Assembly (NCBI GenBank): GCA_024233085.1
Contig: JACKQC010000003.1
Location: 62,001 to 126,000 of the forward strand
Length of the DNA: 64,000 nt
Direction of reading: 5' to 3'
DNA from: Akkermansiaceae bacterium
GTDB lineage: Bacteria > Verrucomicrobiota > Verrucomicrobiia > Verrucomicrobiales > DEV007
Each line of letters starts with the position of its first letter. Position 1 is the first letter of the stretch. The position numbers were made by a program, and so were the translations under genes. Below, piece after piece: positions 16,855 to 25,036 of the stretch. Under the pieces are notes generated by a model, which ran no database searches, had not been told where the DNA came from, and saw nothing but the letters and a program-made list of their open reading frames with translations.

Positions 16855-16872
16855 TTGTGAAAAATTTCACAA
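16855..16872. promoter_or_regulatory. Putative Rex (NADH/NAD+ sensor) operator upstream of nuoD-N
   Basis: TTGTGAAAAATTTCACAA is an 8-bp perfect inverted repeat around AA and fits the published Rex consensus TTGTGAAWWWWTTCACAA at every position. It lies seven bases upstream of a candidate -35 box and 120 bp before nuoD. Rex controls respiratory genes, including the nuo operon, in Gram-positive bacteria. No rex gene is in this window. Confidence 0.65.
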
Positions 16873-16879
16873 ACTCGTC

Positions 16880-16908
16880 TTGACCGTTTCGGGGGCCAAT
16901 TCGATAGT
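16880..16908 (+). promoter_or_regulatory. Candidate sigma-70 promoter of the nuoD-N operon
   Basis: TTGACC at 16880-16885, a 17-bp spacer and GATAGT at 16903-16908. The -35 box matches well and the -10 box only partly. Its position directly after the Rex-like palindrome supports it. Confidence 0.4.
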
Positions 16909-16991
16909 CGCGCGGCGCTTCCGAGCGGCTCGCCGGGAGCGTTTGTCGTCCCCTTTTTCTCTCCGCCACTGCCCCCCTCATTCTTTCGCGA

Positions 16992-18251
16992 ATGTCCACC
17001 ACGGTTCAGGAATTCGAGGTTCCGGACGCGGCCGCCCGTGCCGCGCAACATCTCGACGCCTACCAGCAATCGACCGAGGATCTGGTCGGCGAAAAGCTGG
17101 TGCTGAACATGGGGCCCTCCCACCCGGCGACGCACGGGGTGCTGCGGCTGGTGCTGGAGCTGGACGGCGAAATCATCACCAAGGCCGATCCGGATGTGGG
17201 TTTTCTCCACCGCGGCGACGAAAAGATCGCGGAGAACATGCAGTACAACCAGTTTGTCCCCTACACGGACCGGCTGGACTATCTGGCGCCGGTCTCGAAC
17301 AACATCGCCTACGCGCTCGCGGTCGAAAAGCTGATGGGCTGGGAGCTGCCCGAGCGCGGCAAGGCCATCCGCGTCCTGGCTTGTGAGCTGGGCCGCATTT
17401 CCGCGCACCTGCTCGGGCTCGGGGCCTACGCGATGGACGTGGGGGCGATGACGGTGTTCCTCTACACCTTCACGCAGCGGGAGACGCTCTATAATCTCAG
17501 CGAGCAGCTCACCGGGGCGCGCTTCACCACCAGCTACACGCGCGTCGGCGGCCAGACCCGCGACATCCCGCCGGGATTCCTCGACGCGGTCGCGAAATTC
17601 TGCGACGAATGCCTCGCCTGCCTCGACGAGGTGGACAAGCTGCTGACCCGCAACAAGATCTTCCTCGACCGCACCCAGGGTGTCGGCACGATCTCGGGGG
17701 AGGACGCCATCGCCTGGGGCCTGAGCGGCCCGAATCTGCGCGGTTCGGGCGTCGACCACGATCTGCGCAAGGCGCACCCCTACCTCGACTACGAGAAGTA
17801 CGAGTTCGACATCCCCGTCGGCGAGCATGGCGACAGTTTCGACCGTTACCTGGTGCGGATGGAGGAGATGCGGCAGAGCGTCCGCATCATCCGTCAGGCG
17901 ATGAAGGATTTTCCCGGCGGCCCGATCAATGTGGACGACCCGAAGCAGCGGCTCCCGCAAAAGGAAAAGGTGCTGATGAAGATGGAGGAGTTGATCCACC
18001 ATTTCATCCTCGTGACCGAGGGGCTCGACGCGCCGGCGGGCGAGGTGTATTTCGGCGCGGAAAATCCGAAGGGCGAGCTGGGGTTTTATCTTTGCTCGAA
18101 GGGCGGCGGGGTGCCGTACCGGCTGAAGATTCGCAGTCCTTCCTTCGTGAATCTGAGCATTCTGCCCAAGGTCCTGCCCGGCCACCTGATGAGCGACGTG
18201 GTGGCGATCCTCGGGAGCCTCGATTTCGTGATGGGCGAGTGCGACCGGTGA
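16992..18251 (+). CDS. nuoD: NADH-quinone oxidoreductase subunit D (49-kDa subunit)
   Basis: This 419-residue quinone-site subunit sits in the peripheral arm of complex I. The family blocks are present: NMGPSHPATHGVLRLVLELDGE, DPDVGFLHRGDEKIAE with the conserved HRG, SGPNLRGSGVDHDLRK, and the terminal ILGSLDFVMGECDR. It is the first gene of the cluster. nuoA, nuoB and nuoC, which normally precede it, are not present: the next genes upstream are on the other strand. Downstream, a 442-bp cassette separates it from nuoE. Confidence 0.97.
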   Translation: MSTTVQEFEVPDAAARAAQHLDAYQQSTEDLVGEKLVLNMGPSHPATHGVLRLVLELDGEIITKADPDVGFLHRGDEKIAENMQYNQFVPYTDRLDYLAPVSNNIAYALAVEKLMGWELPERGKAIRVLACELGRISAHLLGLGAYAMDVGAMTVFLYTFTQRETLYNLSEQLTGARFTTSYTRVGGQTRDIPPGFLDAVAKFCDECLACLDEVDKLLTRNKIFLDRTQGVGTISGEDAIAWGLSGPNLRGSGVDHDLRKAHPYLDYEKYEFDIPVGEHGDSFDRYLVRMEEMRQSVRIIRQAMKDFPGGPINVDDPKQRLPQKEKVLMKMEELIHHFILVTEGLDAPAGEVYFGAENPKGELGFYLCSKGGGVPYRLKIRSPSFVNLSILPKVLPGHLMSDVVAILGSLDFVMGECDR

Positions 18252-18264
18252 CGGGGCGGGGTTT

Positions 18265-18706
18265 GCCGCAAAAAGGCGCAAAAATTTTTCAAAGTGATTT
18301 CGAAGAAGGACAAAGTTTTCGAGCTGTGCGACATCGTCCGCGAGACGAGCTTCGCCTTGCATCGCTTTCTTCGGCACGGACATCTGGAGAAGGTTTACGA
18401 AAATGGACTCGCGAATCGTTTGAAGGGCCAGGGAATCCAAGTCACGCAGCAGACTCCCCTCCAGGTTCGAGACGAGGACGGCACGGTGCTGGGCGATTAT
18501 GTTGCGGATTTGCTGGTGGAAGACATCCTGATTGTCGAACTCAAGGCCGTCAAAACCATAGCCAACGAGCATATTGCTCAACTCCTTGGATATCTACGCG
18601 CGACGCGAACCGAGCATGGCCTCCTGATTAACTTCGGAGCTCCCAAACTCCAGATCCGAAAATTCGCCCTCTCCGACACCTGAAAAATTTTGCGCCTTTT
18701 TGCGGC
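18265..18706 (+). mobile_element. GxxExxY cassette with long terminal inverted repeats, inserted between nuoD and nuoE
   Basis: The left end at 18265-18291 begins GCCGCAAAAAGGCGCAAAA and runs to TTTTTCA. The right end at 18681-18706 is its inverted copy, starting TGAAAAATTTT and ending TTTTTGCGGC, with only one A of length difference over about 27 bp. Between them lies a single open reading frame. Both ends abut nuo genes: 13 bp after the nuoD stop and 6 bp before the nuoE ATG. Base composition is lower than in the flanks (29 of 60 G or C at 18541-18600). The structure is that of a small self-contained mobile unit, but no transposase is encoded and no target-site duplication is evident. Confidence 0.75.
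18294..18683 (+). CDS. GxxExxY family protein (PD-(D/E)XK-like fold)
   Basis: This 129-residue protein starts at GTG 18294. The name-giving motif is degenerate (HGHLEKVYENGL, where the family usually has GxGFLExVYxxAL). The rest is canonical: GDYVADLLVEDILIVELKAV carries the D-x(n)-E-x-K pattern of the PD-(D/E)XK nuclease fold, and QLLGYLRATRTEHGLLINFG is the C-terminal signature. Family members are often multicopy in one genome and have no proven function; nuclease activity is inferred from the fold. The gene almost fills the inverted-repeat cassette and has lower GC than its nuo neighbours, pointing to transfer into the operon. Confidence 0.85.
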   Translation: MISKKDKVFELCDIVRETSFALHRFLRHGHLEKVYENGLANRLKGQGIQVTQQTPLQVRDEDGTVLGDYVADLLVEDILIVELKAVKTIANEHIAQLLGYLRATRTEHGLLINFGAPKLQIRKFALSDT

Positions 18707-18712
18707 TAACCC

Positions 18713-19207
18713 ATGGCACTCGAAATTCCAAAGGCCCTCGAAAAAGAAATCGACGAGCGCATCACGCATTACCCCGTGAGCAAGCGCTCGGCGGTGCTGC
18801 CGGTGCTGCACGCGCTGCAGCACCACTTCGGGCTCATCTCCGAAGAGGCGGTCGTGTGGACGGCGGCCAAACTCGAGCTCGAACCGATCAAAGTCCTGGA
18901 AGTCGTCACCTTCTATCCGGGATTTCGCCAATCCGCCCCGGGCAAATACCACATCCGCGTCTGCCGCACGCTGGCCTGCGCCATGGCCGGCGGCCACGAG
19001 CTGATGGAGAGTCTCTGCGCCGCCGGGAAAATTGACCGCTCGGGCGTCACCCATCACCACCCCATCGCCGTGGGCGCGGACGGGAAATTTTCGATCGAGT
19101 TCGCCGAGTGCCTCGCCAGTTGCGGCACCGGCCCGGTCTGCATGGTCAACGACGACTTTCACGAGAACGTCACCGACGCCAGCGCCCTGCTGGCCCGATA
19201 CAAATGA
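18713..19207 (+). CDS. nuoE: NADH-quinone oxidoreductase subunit E (24-kDa subunit)
   Basis: This 164-residue thioredoxin-like subunit binds the N1a [2Fe-2S] cluster. The ligands are C in CRTLAC and in ECLASCGTGPVC. The N-terminal helical region (YPVSKRSAVLPVLHALQHHFG) is typical. The start follows the right end of the GxxExxY cassette by 6 bp, and no purine-rich ribosome site is visible there, so the cassette may have removed its native translation signal. It overlaps nuoF by 4 bp (ATGA), which suggests translational coupling. Confidence 0.95.
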   Translation: MALEIPKALEKEIDERITHYPVSKRSAVLPVLHALQHHFGLISEEAVVWTAAKLELEPIKVLEVVTFYPGFRQSAPGKYHIRVCRTLACAMAGGHELMESLCAAGKIDRSGVTHHHPIAVGADGKFSIEFAECLASCGTGPVCMVNDDFHENVTDASALLARYK

Positions 19208-20601
19208 GCGCCGTCACCTACATCGCCGGCAAGGAGCCGCATCCCCGCGAGCACCGGATGATCTTCCGGAACGTGGACCGGAAAGGTTGGGACGTTTCGA
19301 TCGAGGCGTATTCGAAAGACGGCGGGTACGCGCAACTCGAAGCGGCCCTCAAGATGGAGCCCAAGGCCATCACCGACGAGGTGAAGAAAGCCGGGGTGCG
19401 CGGCCGGGGCGGCGCCGGCTTCCCCGCCGGGGTGAAGTGGACTTTCATCCCGCCGAACAACACCAAGCCCGTTTACCTCATCTGCAACGCGGACGAGTCC
19501 GAGCCTGGCACCTTCAAGGATCGCTACATCATCCACCAGGACCCGCACCAACTCATCGAGGGCATGGCGATCGCCTGTTACGCGGTGGGCGCGCACCTGG
19601 CCTACATCTACATCCGCGAGGAATTTCCGGAGGGCGCGAAGATTCTCGAGAAAGCCATCGCCGAGGCGCGGGAGAAGGGCTTTCTCGGCAAGGACATCGG
19701 CGGCTCGGGCTTCGACCTCGAAATTTACGTCCATCGCGGCGCCGGGGCTTACATTTGCGGGGAGGAAACCGGGCTCATCGAATCGCTCGAGGGCAAGCGT
19801 CCCTATCCGCGGATCAAGCCGCCCTATTTCCCCGCCGCGATGGGGCTCTACCTCTGCCCGACCATCGTCAACAACGTGGAAACCCTCTGCCACGTGAAAC
19901 ACATCCTGCAAATGGGCGGCGAGGAATACGCGAAGCTCGGCACGCCGAACAACACCGGCACCCGCATCCTCTGTGTCAGCGGCGACGTGCAAAAGCCCGG
20001 CTACTTCGAGGTCGAAGTCGGCAAGGTCACCCTCGGCGAGGTGATTCACGACTTGTGCGGCGGCTTGAAACCGGGCCGAAAAATCCAGGCCGTCATCCCC
20101 GGCGGTTCCTCGGCGAAAGTCCTGCGCGGCGGCGAGACATTCAAGATCAAACGCGGCGAGGACATGGTGGAGATCGGGCTGGAGGACATTCCGATGGACT
20201 TCGACACCCTGGCCGCCTGCGGATCCATGGCCGGATCGGGCGGCGTGATGGTGATCGACGACAGCCGTTCGATCTCCTGGGTGCTCAACAACCTGAACAC
20301 CTTCTACGCCCACGAATCCTGCGGCCAATGCACCCCCTGCCGCGAGGGATCGCTTTGGATGAAGAAGATCACCGACCGCCTGGTGGCCGGCAAGGCGTCT
20401 CCCGACGACATCGACACCCTCGACTCCGTGGCGCGAAACATCGACGGCCGGACCGTATGCGCCTTCGGGGAAGCCTGTTCATGGCCGACGGAAAGTTTCG
20501 TGGCGAAATTCCGCGACGAACTGGTGGCCGACACCAAGCCCGAACTGGCGGACGCCATCGTGAACGCCGAGACCGAAGTCGCGGCGGCAAATCTTCGCTG
20601 A
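19204..20601 (+). CDS. nuoF: NADH-quinone oxidoreductase subunit F (51-kDa, NADH/FMN site)
   Basis: This is the subunit that oxidises NADH. RGRGGAGFPAGVKW is the NADH/FMN loop, NADESEPGTFKDR and GAGAYICGEETGLIESLEG are conserved FMN-site blocks, and ESCGQCTPCREG with a later cysteine binds the N3 [4Fe-4S] cluster. The ATG at 19204 overlaps the nuoE stop codon, giving 465 residues. Although the reading frame is open further upstream inside nuoE, that extension is not family-like. It is complete and consistent with an active NADH-input module. Confidence 0.97.
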   Translation: MSAVTYIAGKEPHPREHRMIFRNVDRKGWDVSIEAYSKDGGYAQLEAALKMEPKAITDEVKKAGVRGRGGAGFPAGVKWTFIPPNNTKPVYLICNADESEPGTFKDRYIIHQDPHQLIEGMAIACYAVGAHLAYIYIREEFPEGAKILEKAIAEAREKGFLGKDIGGSGFDLEIYVHRGAGAYICGEETGLIESLEGKRPYPRIKPPYFPAAMGLYLCPTIVNNVETLCHVKHILQMGGEEYAKLGTPNNTGTRILCVSGDVQKPGYFEVEVGKVTLGEVIHDLCGGLKPGRKIQAVIPGGSSAKVLRGGETFKIKRGEDMVEIGLEDIPMDFDTLAACGSMAGSGGVMVIDDSRSISWVLNNLNTFYAHESCGQCTPCREGSLWMKKITDRLVAGKASPDDIDTLDSVARNIDGRTVCAFGEACSWPTESFVAKFRDELVADTKPELADAIVNAETEVAAANLR

Positions 20602-20629
20602 ATCCATTTTTTTTTGAACGGACCGATCC

Positions 20630-22348
20630 ATGAGTGACGAGCAAAAGCCGGCGGTCGAGATGGTCGATGTGCAGATCGACGGGGAATGGCACCAATTCCC
20701 CAAGGGCACCCGCATGATCGAGGCCTGCCGCCAGGCCGGCCGGGACGTGCCCCACTACTGCTATCATCCGAAGCTCAGTTCGCCGGGCAACTGCCGCATG
20801 TGCCTCGTCGAAATGGGCATGCCGCCGCGCCCGCGCCCCGGCGAGGAGCTGAAGCCCGACGAAGACGGGCACCTGCCGATCCAGTGGATACCCCGGCCCG
20901 CCATCGCCTGCGCCAACACCGTGGCGCCGAACATGGGCATCCGCACCGACAGCGAACTCACCCGCGCCTGCCGCCACGGGGTGATGGAACTGCTGCTCAT
21001 CAATCACCCCCTCGACTGCCCCATCTGCGACCAGGCCGGCGAATGCCGCCTGCAGGAATTCAGCGTCGAGCACGGCAACGGCGCCTCCCGCTTCCGCGAA
21101 AACAAGGTCAAAAAACCGAAAAACGTCGCGATCGGCCCCCGCGTCCGGCTCGACGACGAACGCTGCATCATGTGCAGCCGCTGCATCCGTTTCGCCGACG
21201 AGATCGCCGACGATCCCGTGCTCGGCTTCACCGACCGGGGCAGCCACACCACGCTGGCCGTTCATCCCGGCCGTGAACTGGCGAACAACTACTCGCTCAA
21301 CACCGTCGATATCTGTCCCGTCGGCGCGCTGACTTCGAACGATTTCCGCTTCCAGATGCGCGTCTGGTTTTTGAAGGAAACCGAGTCGATCTGCACCAGT
21401 TGCGGGCGCGGTTGCAACCTCACCATCGGCGGCCGCGAAGGCGAAGTCCACCGCCTCACGCCCCGCCAAAACGACGCGGTGAACTCCGCCTGGATGTGCG
21501 ACCACGGCCGGCTGAATTTCCACTACCTCAACAGCGAACTGCGCCTCACCGACCCGCTGATCCGCGGCGAAGCCGGCCACGAAACGGCCACCTGGGCGCA
21601 AGCCCTGAAAACCGCCGCCGCCGCCCTCGCCGGGTTCGGCCCCAACGAAGTGGCGGTCATCGCCTCGGGTCGCCTGACCAACGAGGAACTTTTCATGGCG
21701 CGCCAGTTCGCCGCCGCGGTGAAGTCCGAGTTCATCGACATCGTGCCCCGCCTCGGCGAGGCCGACGATTATCTCGCCGCCGCCGACAGGAACCCCAACA
21801 CCTTGGGCGCCAAGCTCATCCTCGGCCTCGAAAATCCCGGCGCCGGCCTGAAATCGATCCGCGACGGCATCGCCCAGGGCCGCATCAAGGCCCTCGTCGC
21901 GCTCCAGGAAAATCTCGTCGACGACGCCGGCTTCAGCGCCGGGGACCTCGGGAAACTCGAGTTTCTCCTCGCCACCTACCCGCTCGCCAATCCCACCGCC
22001 GAAGCCGCCGATGTCGTGCTGCCCGGCGCCGGATTCGCCGAAAAACGCGGCAGCATGATCAACCTCACCGGCCGCCTCCAGCGCCTCAACCGCGCCCACG
22101 CCGGCCCCGGCCAGACCCGCGAGCCGTGGGAGATTCTCCGCGACCTGATCCAGGAACTTGGCGGCGGCAATGGCATTTACCGCGCCGACGACGTCTTCGC
22201 CGCCATGGCCGCCGAGATAAAAGAATTCGCCGGCCTGAAACTGGCGGACCTGCCCGCCGACGGCGTGGCTCTGCTCGACACGGGCGAAACCGTCCCGCTG
22301 CTCGACCGCGAGCGGGAGCGGAAAGCCAAGGGAGTCATCGTCGGATGA
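20630..22348 (+). CDS. nuoG: NADH-quinone oxidoreductase subunit G, short form
   Basis: This 572-residue electron-wire subunit has the N-terminal [2Fe-2S] ligands (YCYHPKLSSPGNCRMC plus IACANTV), the HxxxC cluster in INHPLDCPICDQAGECRLQ, the ferredoxin-like ERCIMCSRC block with DICPVGALTS, and an ICTSCGRGC motif at the start of the molybdopterin-oxidoreductase-like domain. That last domain is short: the family is usually 680-900 residues. The coding sequence is unbroken and ends naturally, so this is a compact variant and not a frameshift. It lies 28 bp after nuoF. Confidence 0.93.
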   Translation: MSDEQKPAVEMVDVQIDGEWHQFPKGTRMIEACRQAGRDVPHYCYHPKLSSPGNCRMCLVEMGMPPRPRPGEELKPDEDGHLPIQWIPRPAIACANTVAPNMGIRTDSELTRACRHGVMELLLINHPLDCPICDQAGECRLQEFSVEHGNGASRFRENKVKKPKNVAIGPRVRLDDERCIMCSRCIRFADEIADDPVLGFTDRGSHTTLAVHPGRELANNYSLNTVDICPVGALTSNDFRFQMRVWFLKETESICTSCGRGCNLTIGGREGEVHRLTPRQNDAVNSAWMCDHGRLNFHYLNSELRLTDPLIRGEAGHETATWAQALKTAAAALAGFGPNEVAVIASGRLTNEELFMARQFAAAVKSEFIDIVPRLGEADDYLAAADRNPNTLGAKLILGLENPGAGLKSIRDGIAQGRIKALVALQENLVDDAGFSAGDLGKLEFLLATYPLANPTAEAADVVLPGAGFAEKRGSMINLTGRLQRLNRAHAGPGQTREPWEILRDLIQELGGGNGIYRADDVFAAMAAEIKEFAGLKLADLPADGVALLDTGETVPLLDRERERKAKGVIVG

Positions 22349-22396
22349 CAAAGCAAAAACTGGACCACCCCGGACATTTCTCCTGAGAACCATCGA

Positions 22397-23494
22397 ATGC
22401 CCCCGATCGCCTCCATCGACCTCGCCTCGCTCGCGATTTCAACCGCCAAGATCATTGGCCTGGTCTTCCTCGTGATCATGCCCATGGTCGCCTATTCGGT
22501 GTGGGCCGAACGCCGGGTCTCCGCCGCGATCCAGGACCGCGTGGGGCCGAACCGCGTTGGCTGGGCCGGCCTGCTGCAACCGATGGCCGACGGCCTGAAA
22601 TTCATTCTCAAGGAGGACTTCACCCCCGGCCACGTCCGCAAGGGCTACTACTGGCTCGCCCCGGCGCTGACCATGATCCCCTCTCTGCTGACCTGCGCGG
22701 TGCTCCCCTTCGGCAGCCGCCTGTTCGGGGAGAAAATGGTGATCGCCGACCTCGACGTCGGGCCGCTCTTCGTGTTCGCGATCGCCTCGCTGAGCGTTTA
22801 CGGCATCGTGCTCGCCGGCTGGGCCTCGAACTCGAAGTATCCCTTCTTCGGCAGCGTCCGATCCAGCAGCCAGATGATCTCCTACGAGATCGCGCTGGGG
22901 CTTTCCATCATCCCGCTGCTGATGATCCACGGCGAGCTGAACCTCGGCCGCCTCGTGCAGGAACAGGCCGTGAACGGCTGGGCGCTCCTCCCGCTGTGGG
23001 GGGAAAGCCTCAGCCTCAAGGGCTTCGTGCTCGCCATCCCCGTCTTCGTTTCCTTCCTCATTTTCACCACCTCGATCTTCGCCGAGACCAACCGGCTGCC
23101 CTTCGACCTGCCCGAGTGCGAGACCGAACTCGTCGCCGGTTACCACACCGAGTACAGCTCGATGAAGTTCGCCCTCTTTTTCCTCGGCGAATACGCGGCC
23201 ATGATCATCGGTTCCGGCCTCGCGGTGACCCTGTTTCTCGGAGGCTGGAGCCTGCCCTTCGGCTGGCTGGCGCCGGAGAGCACGACCGCCGAGGTGCCCC
23301 TCTGGCACGGGCTGGTCCACATCGGCGCCTTTTTCGCCAAGGTGATCGTCTTCATCGTCTTCTTCATCTGGGTGCGCTGGTGCCTGCCCCGGTTCCGCTA
23401 CGACCAGCTCATGCGCCTGGGCTGGGTGTGGTTCTTCGAGATCGCCCTCGCCAACATCGCCCTCACCGCCATCCTGCTCGCCATCTTCAAATAA
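22397..23494 (+). CDS. nuoH: NADH-quinone oxidoreductase subunit H (membrane, quinone-site partner)
   Basis: This 365-residue membrane subunit links the peripheral arm to the proton-pumping arm. Diagnostic blocks are ERRVSAAIQDRVGPNRVGWAGLLQPMADGLKFILKED, NRLPFDLPECETELVAGYHTEYSSMKF and the C-terminal WVRWCLPRFRYDQLMRLGW. At least eight hydrophobic helices can be counted. The start at ATG 22397 follows nuoG by 48 bp. Nothing is missing compared with the family. Confidence 0.97.
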   Translation: MPPIASIDLASLAISTAKIIGLVFLVIMPMVAYSVWAERRVSAAIQDRVGPNRVGWAGLLQPMADGLKFILKEDFTPGHVRKGYYWLAPALTMIPSLLTCAVLPFGSRLFGEKMVIADLDVGPLFVFAIASLSVYGIVLAGWASNSKYPFFGSVRSSSQMISYEIALGLSIIPLLMIHGELNLGRLVQEQAVNGWALLPLWGESLSLKGFVLAIPVFVSFLIFTTSIFAETNRLPFDLPECETELVAGYHTEYSSMKFALFFLGEYAAMIIGSGLAVTLFLGGWSLPFGWLAPESTTAEVPLWHGLVHIGAFFAKVIVFIVFFIWVRWCLPRFRYDQLMRLGWVWFFEIALANIALTAILLAIFK

Positions 23495-23526
23495 AGCAGG
23501 CGATTTTTCCCGTCCCCGCTCCGCCC

Positions 23527-24060
23527 ATGGCCACCATCGTCGTCAAACGCCCCAAACTGAAATGGTGGGAGAAACTCTATCTCCCCGCCCTGATCGGCGG
23601 CATCGGCGTGACCATCCGCCACTTCGTCCGCACCCTGACCGGCCGCACGAAGGTGACGATGCAGTATCCCGAGGAGAAGTGGAACGACCACCTGCCCGAA
23701 TGGTATCGCGGCGCCCCGGCGCTGGTGACCGACGAGCAGGACCGCGAGCGCTGCGTCGCCTGCCAGCTCTGCGAATTCATCTGCCCGCCCCGGGCCATCA
23801 CCATCACCCCGGAGGAGATCGCCTCCGACGACAAGTGGGCCAAGGTCGAAAAGCGCCCCCGCGAATTCGAGATCGACATGATCCGCTGCATCTACTGCGG
23901 CCTCTGCGAGGAAGTCTGCCCCGAGCAGGCCATCTTCCTGCGCCAGGAATACGCCATCACCGGCACCAGCCGCGCCGAGATGGTTCACGACAAAAAGAAA
24001 CTCTACGAAATCGGCGGCAAACGCGTCGGCCTCGTGAACAAATGGAACGCCCTGAAATAA
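23527..24060 (+). CDS. nuoI: NADH-quinone oxidoreductase subunit I (2x[4Fe-4S] ferredoxin-like)
   Basis: This 177-residue protein has two ferredoxin motifs, CVACQLCEFICPP and CIYCGLCEEVCPE, which bind clusters N6a and N6b of complex I. The N-terminal amphipathic part (LKWWEKLYLPALIGGIGVTIRHF) docks to the membrane domain. The start was set at ATG 23527, because the long upstream extension of this frame is a shadow of nuoH. The stop is followed within 5 bp by a 41-bp palindromic repeat that separates it from nuoJ. Confidence 0.96.
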   Translation: MATIVVKRPKLKWWEKLYLPALIGGIGVTIRHFVRTLTGRTKVTMQYPEEKWNDHLPEWYRGAPALVTDEQDRERCVACQLCEFICPPRAITITPEEIASDDKWAKVEKRPREFEIDMIRCIYCGLCEEVCPEQAIFLRQEYAITGTSRAEMVHDKKKLYEIGGKRVGLVNKWNALK

Positions 24061-24064
24061 CCCG

Positions 24065-24105
24065 CGCCCAACAGGGTTGGGTCCCCGACTCAACCCTGTT
24101 GACTC
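24065..24105 (+). repeat. 41-bp palindromic element, copy 3 (nuoI-nuoJ gap)
   Basis: Left half CGCCCAACAGGGTTGGGTC, spacer CCC, right half GACTCAACCCTGTTGACTC. It begins 5 bp after the nuoI stop and fills more than half of the 73-bp gap before nuoJ. In RNA it would form a long hairpin inside the operon. Confidence 0.92.
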
Positions 24106-24133
24106 CGCCCGCCGGAATCGCCCTTTCGACCGC

Positions 24134-24640
24134 ATGAACTTCCTGTTTTACCTCTTCGCCGCCACCGCCCTCGCGGGCGGGATCGGCGTCGTGATCAATC
24201 GGAACCCGGTCTCCTCGGCCTTCGCGATGATTGTGTCCTTCCTCGGGCTGGCCGCCCTGTTCATCCAGCTCGACGCCTATCTGGTCGGCATCCTCCAGAT
24301 CCTCGTTTACGCCGGCGCCATCATGGTGCTCTTCCTTTTCATCATCATGCTGCTCGACGTGCCGTCGGAGGAGAGGCGGAGGCTGACCTTCGGCGCGCTG
24401 GCCGCCGCCGCCGCGGTGGCGGGCGGATTTCTCCTCCTGCTCGGCTCGGTGCTGCGGAAACACGGGGCCGGCCGCGCGATTCTCGAGCCGCTCGACCTGC
24501 CGGCGGACGCGCCCAGCGATGTGCACCGGATCGGCGACCTGCTTTTCTCAACCTATTGGTTTCCCATCCAGATCGTCGGCGTGCTGCTGCTCGTCGCCAC
24601 CGTCGGCGTGGTGGTGCTCAGCAAACGCGAGCTGCGATAG
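24134..24640 (+). CDS. nuoJ: NADH-quinone oxidoreductase subunit J
   Basis: This 168-residue membrane subunit has five predicted helices. NPVSSAFAMIVSFLGLAALFIQLDAYLVGILQILVYAGAIMVLFLFIIMLLD is the family core, including the conserved YAGAIMVLF helix of the proton path. The ATG at 24134 was chosen because it opens directly into the first helix; the upstream in-frame part is encoded by the palindromic repeat. nuoK follows after 42 bp. Confidence 0.95.
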   Translation: MNFLFYLFAATALAGGIGVVINRNPVSSAFAMIVSFLGLAALFIQLDAYLVGILQILVYAGAIMVLFLFIIMLLDVPSEERRRLTFGALAAAAAVAGGFLLLLGSVLRKHGAGRAILEPLDLPADAPSDVHRIGDLLFSTYWFPIQIVGVLLLVATVGVVVLSKRELR

Positions 24641-24682
24641 GCGGACAAAACCCTCCCATTCAACCGACCGATTTTCCGAAAC

Positions 24683-25012
24683 GTGGAAACGACCCTGACT
24701 CTCAACCATTTTCTCGCCGTGAGCGGCGCGCTCTTCGCCGTCGGCTTCGCCGGCGTGCTGCTGCGGCGCAACATCATCGTCATTTTCATGTGCCTGGAGC
24801 TGATGCTCAGCGCGGCGAACCTGTCGCTGGTCGCGTTTTCCCGATTCCACATCGGCGCCGACGGCGCGCCGAACTACGACGGCCAGGTGCTGCTCTTTTT
24901 CATCATCACGGTGGCGGCGGCCGAGGTGGCCGTCGGCCTGGCCATCATCGTGGCGCTGTTCCGCTCGCGCGAGACGACGGACGTGGGCGCCTTCACCGCG
25001 ATGAAGAACTGA
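24683..25012 (+). CDS. nuoK: NADH-quinone oxidoreductase subunit K
   Basis: This 109-residue three-helix membrane subunit starts with GTG. It carries the conserved glutamates of the proton channel in IVIFMCLELMLSAANL and in ITVAAAEVAVGLAIIVALFR. The length is normal for the family. It lies between nuoJ and nuoL with short gaps, as expected for the conserved gene order. Confidence 0.95.
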   Translation: METTLTLNHFLAVSGALFAVGFAGVLLRRNIIVIFMCLELMLSAANLSLVAFSRFHIGADGAPNYDGQVLLFFIITVAAAEVAVGLAIIVALFRSRETTDVGAFTAMKN

Positions 25013-25036
25013 CCGAAGCCTTTCTTTCGATTTTCA

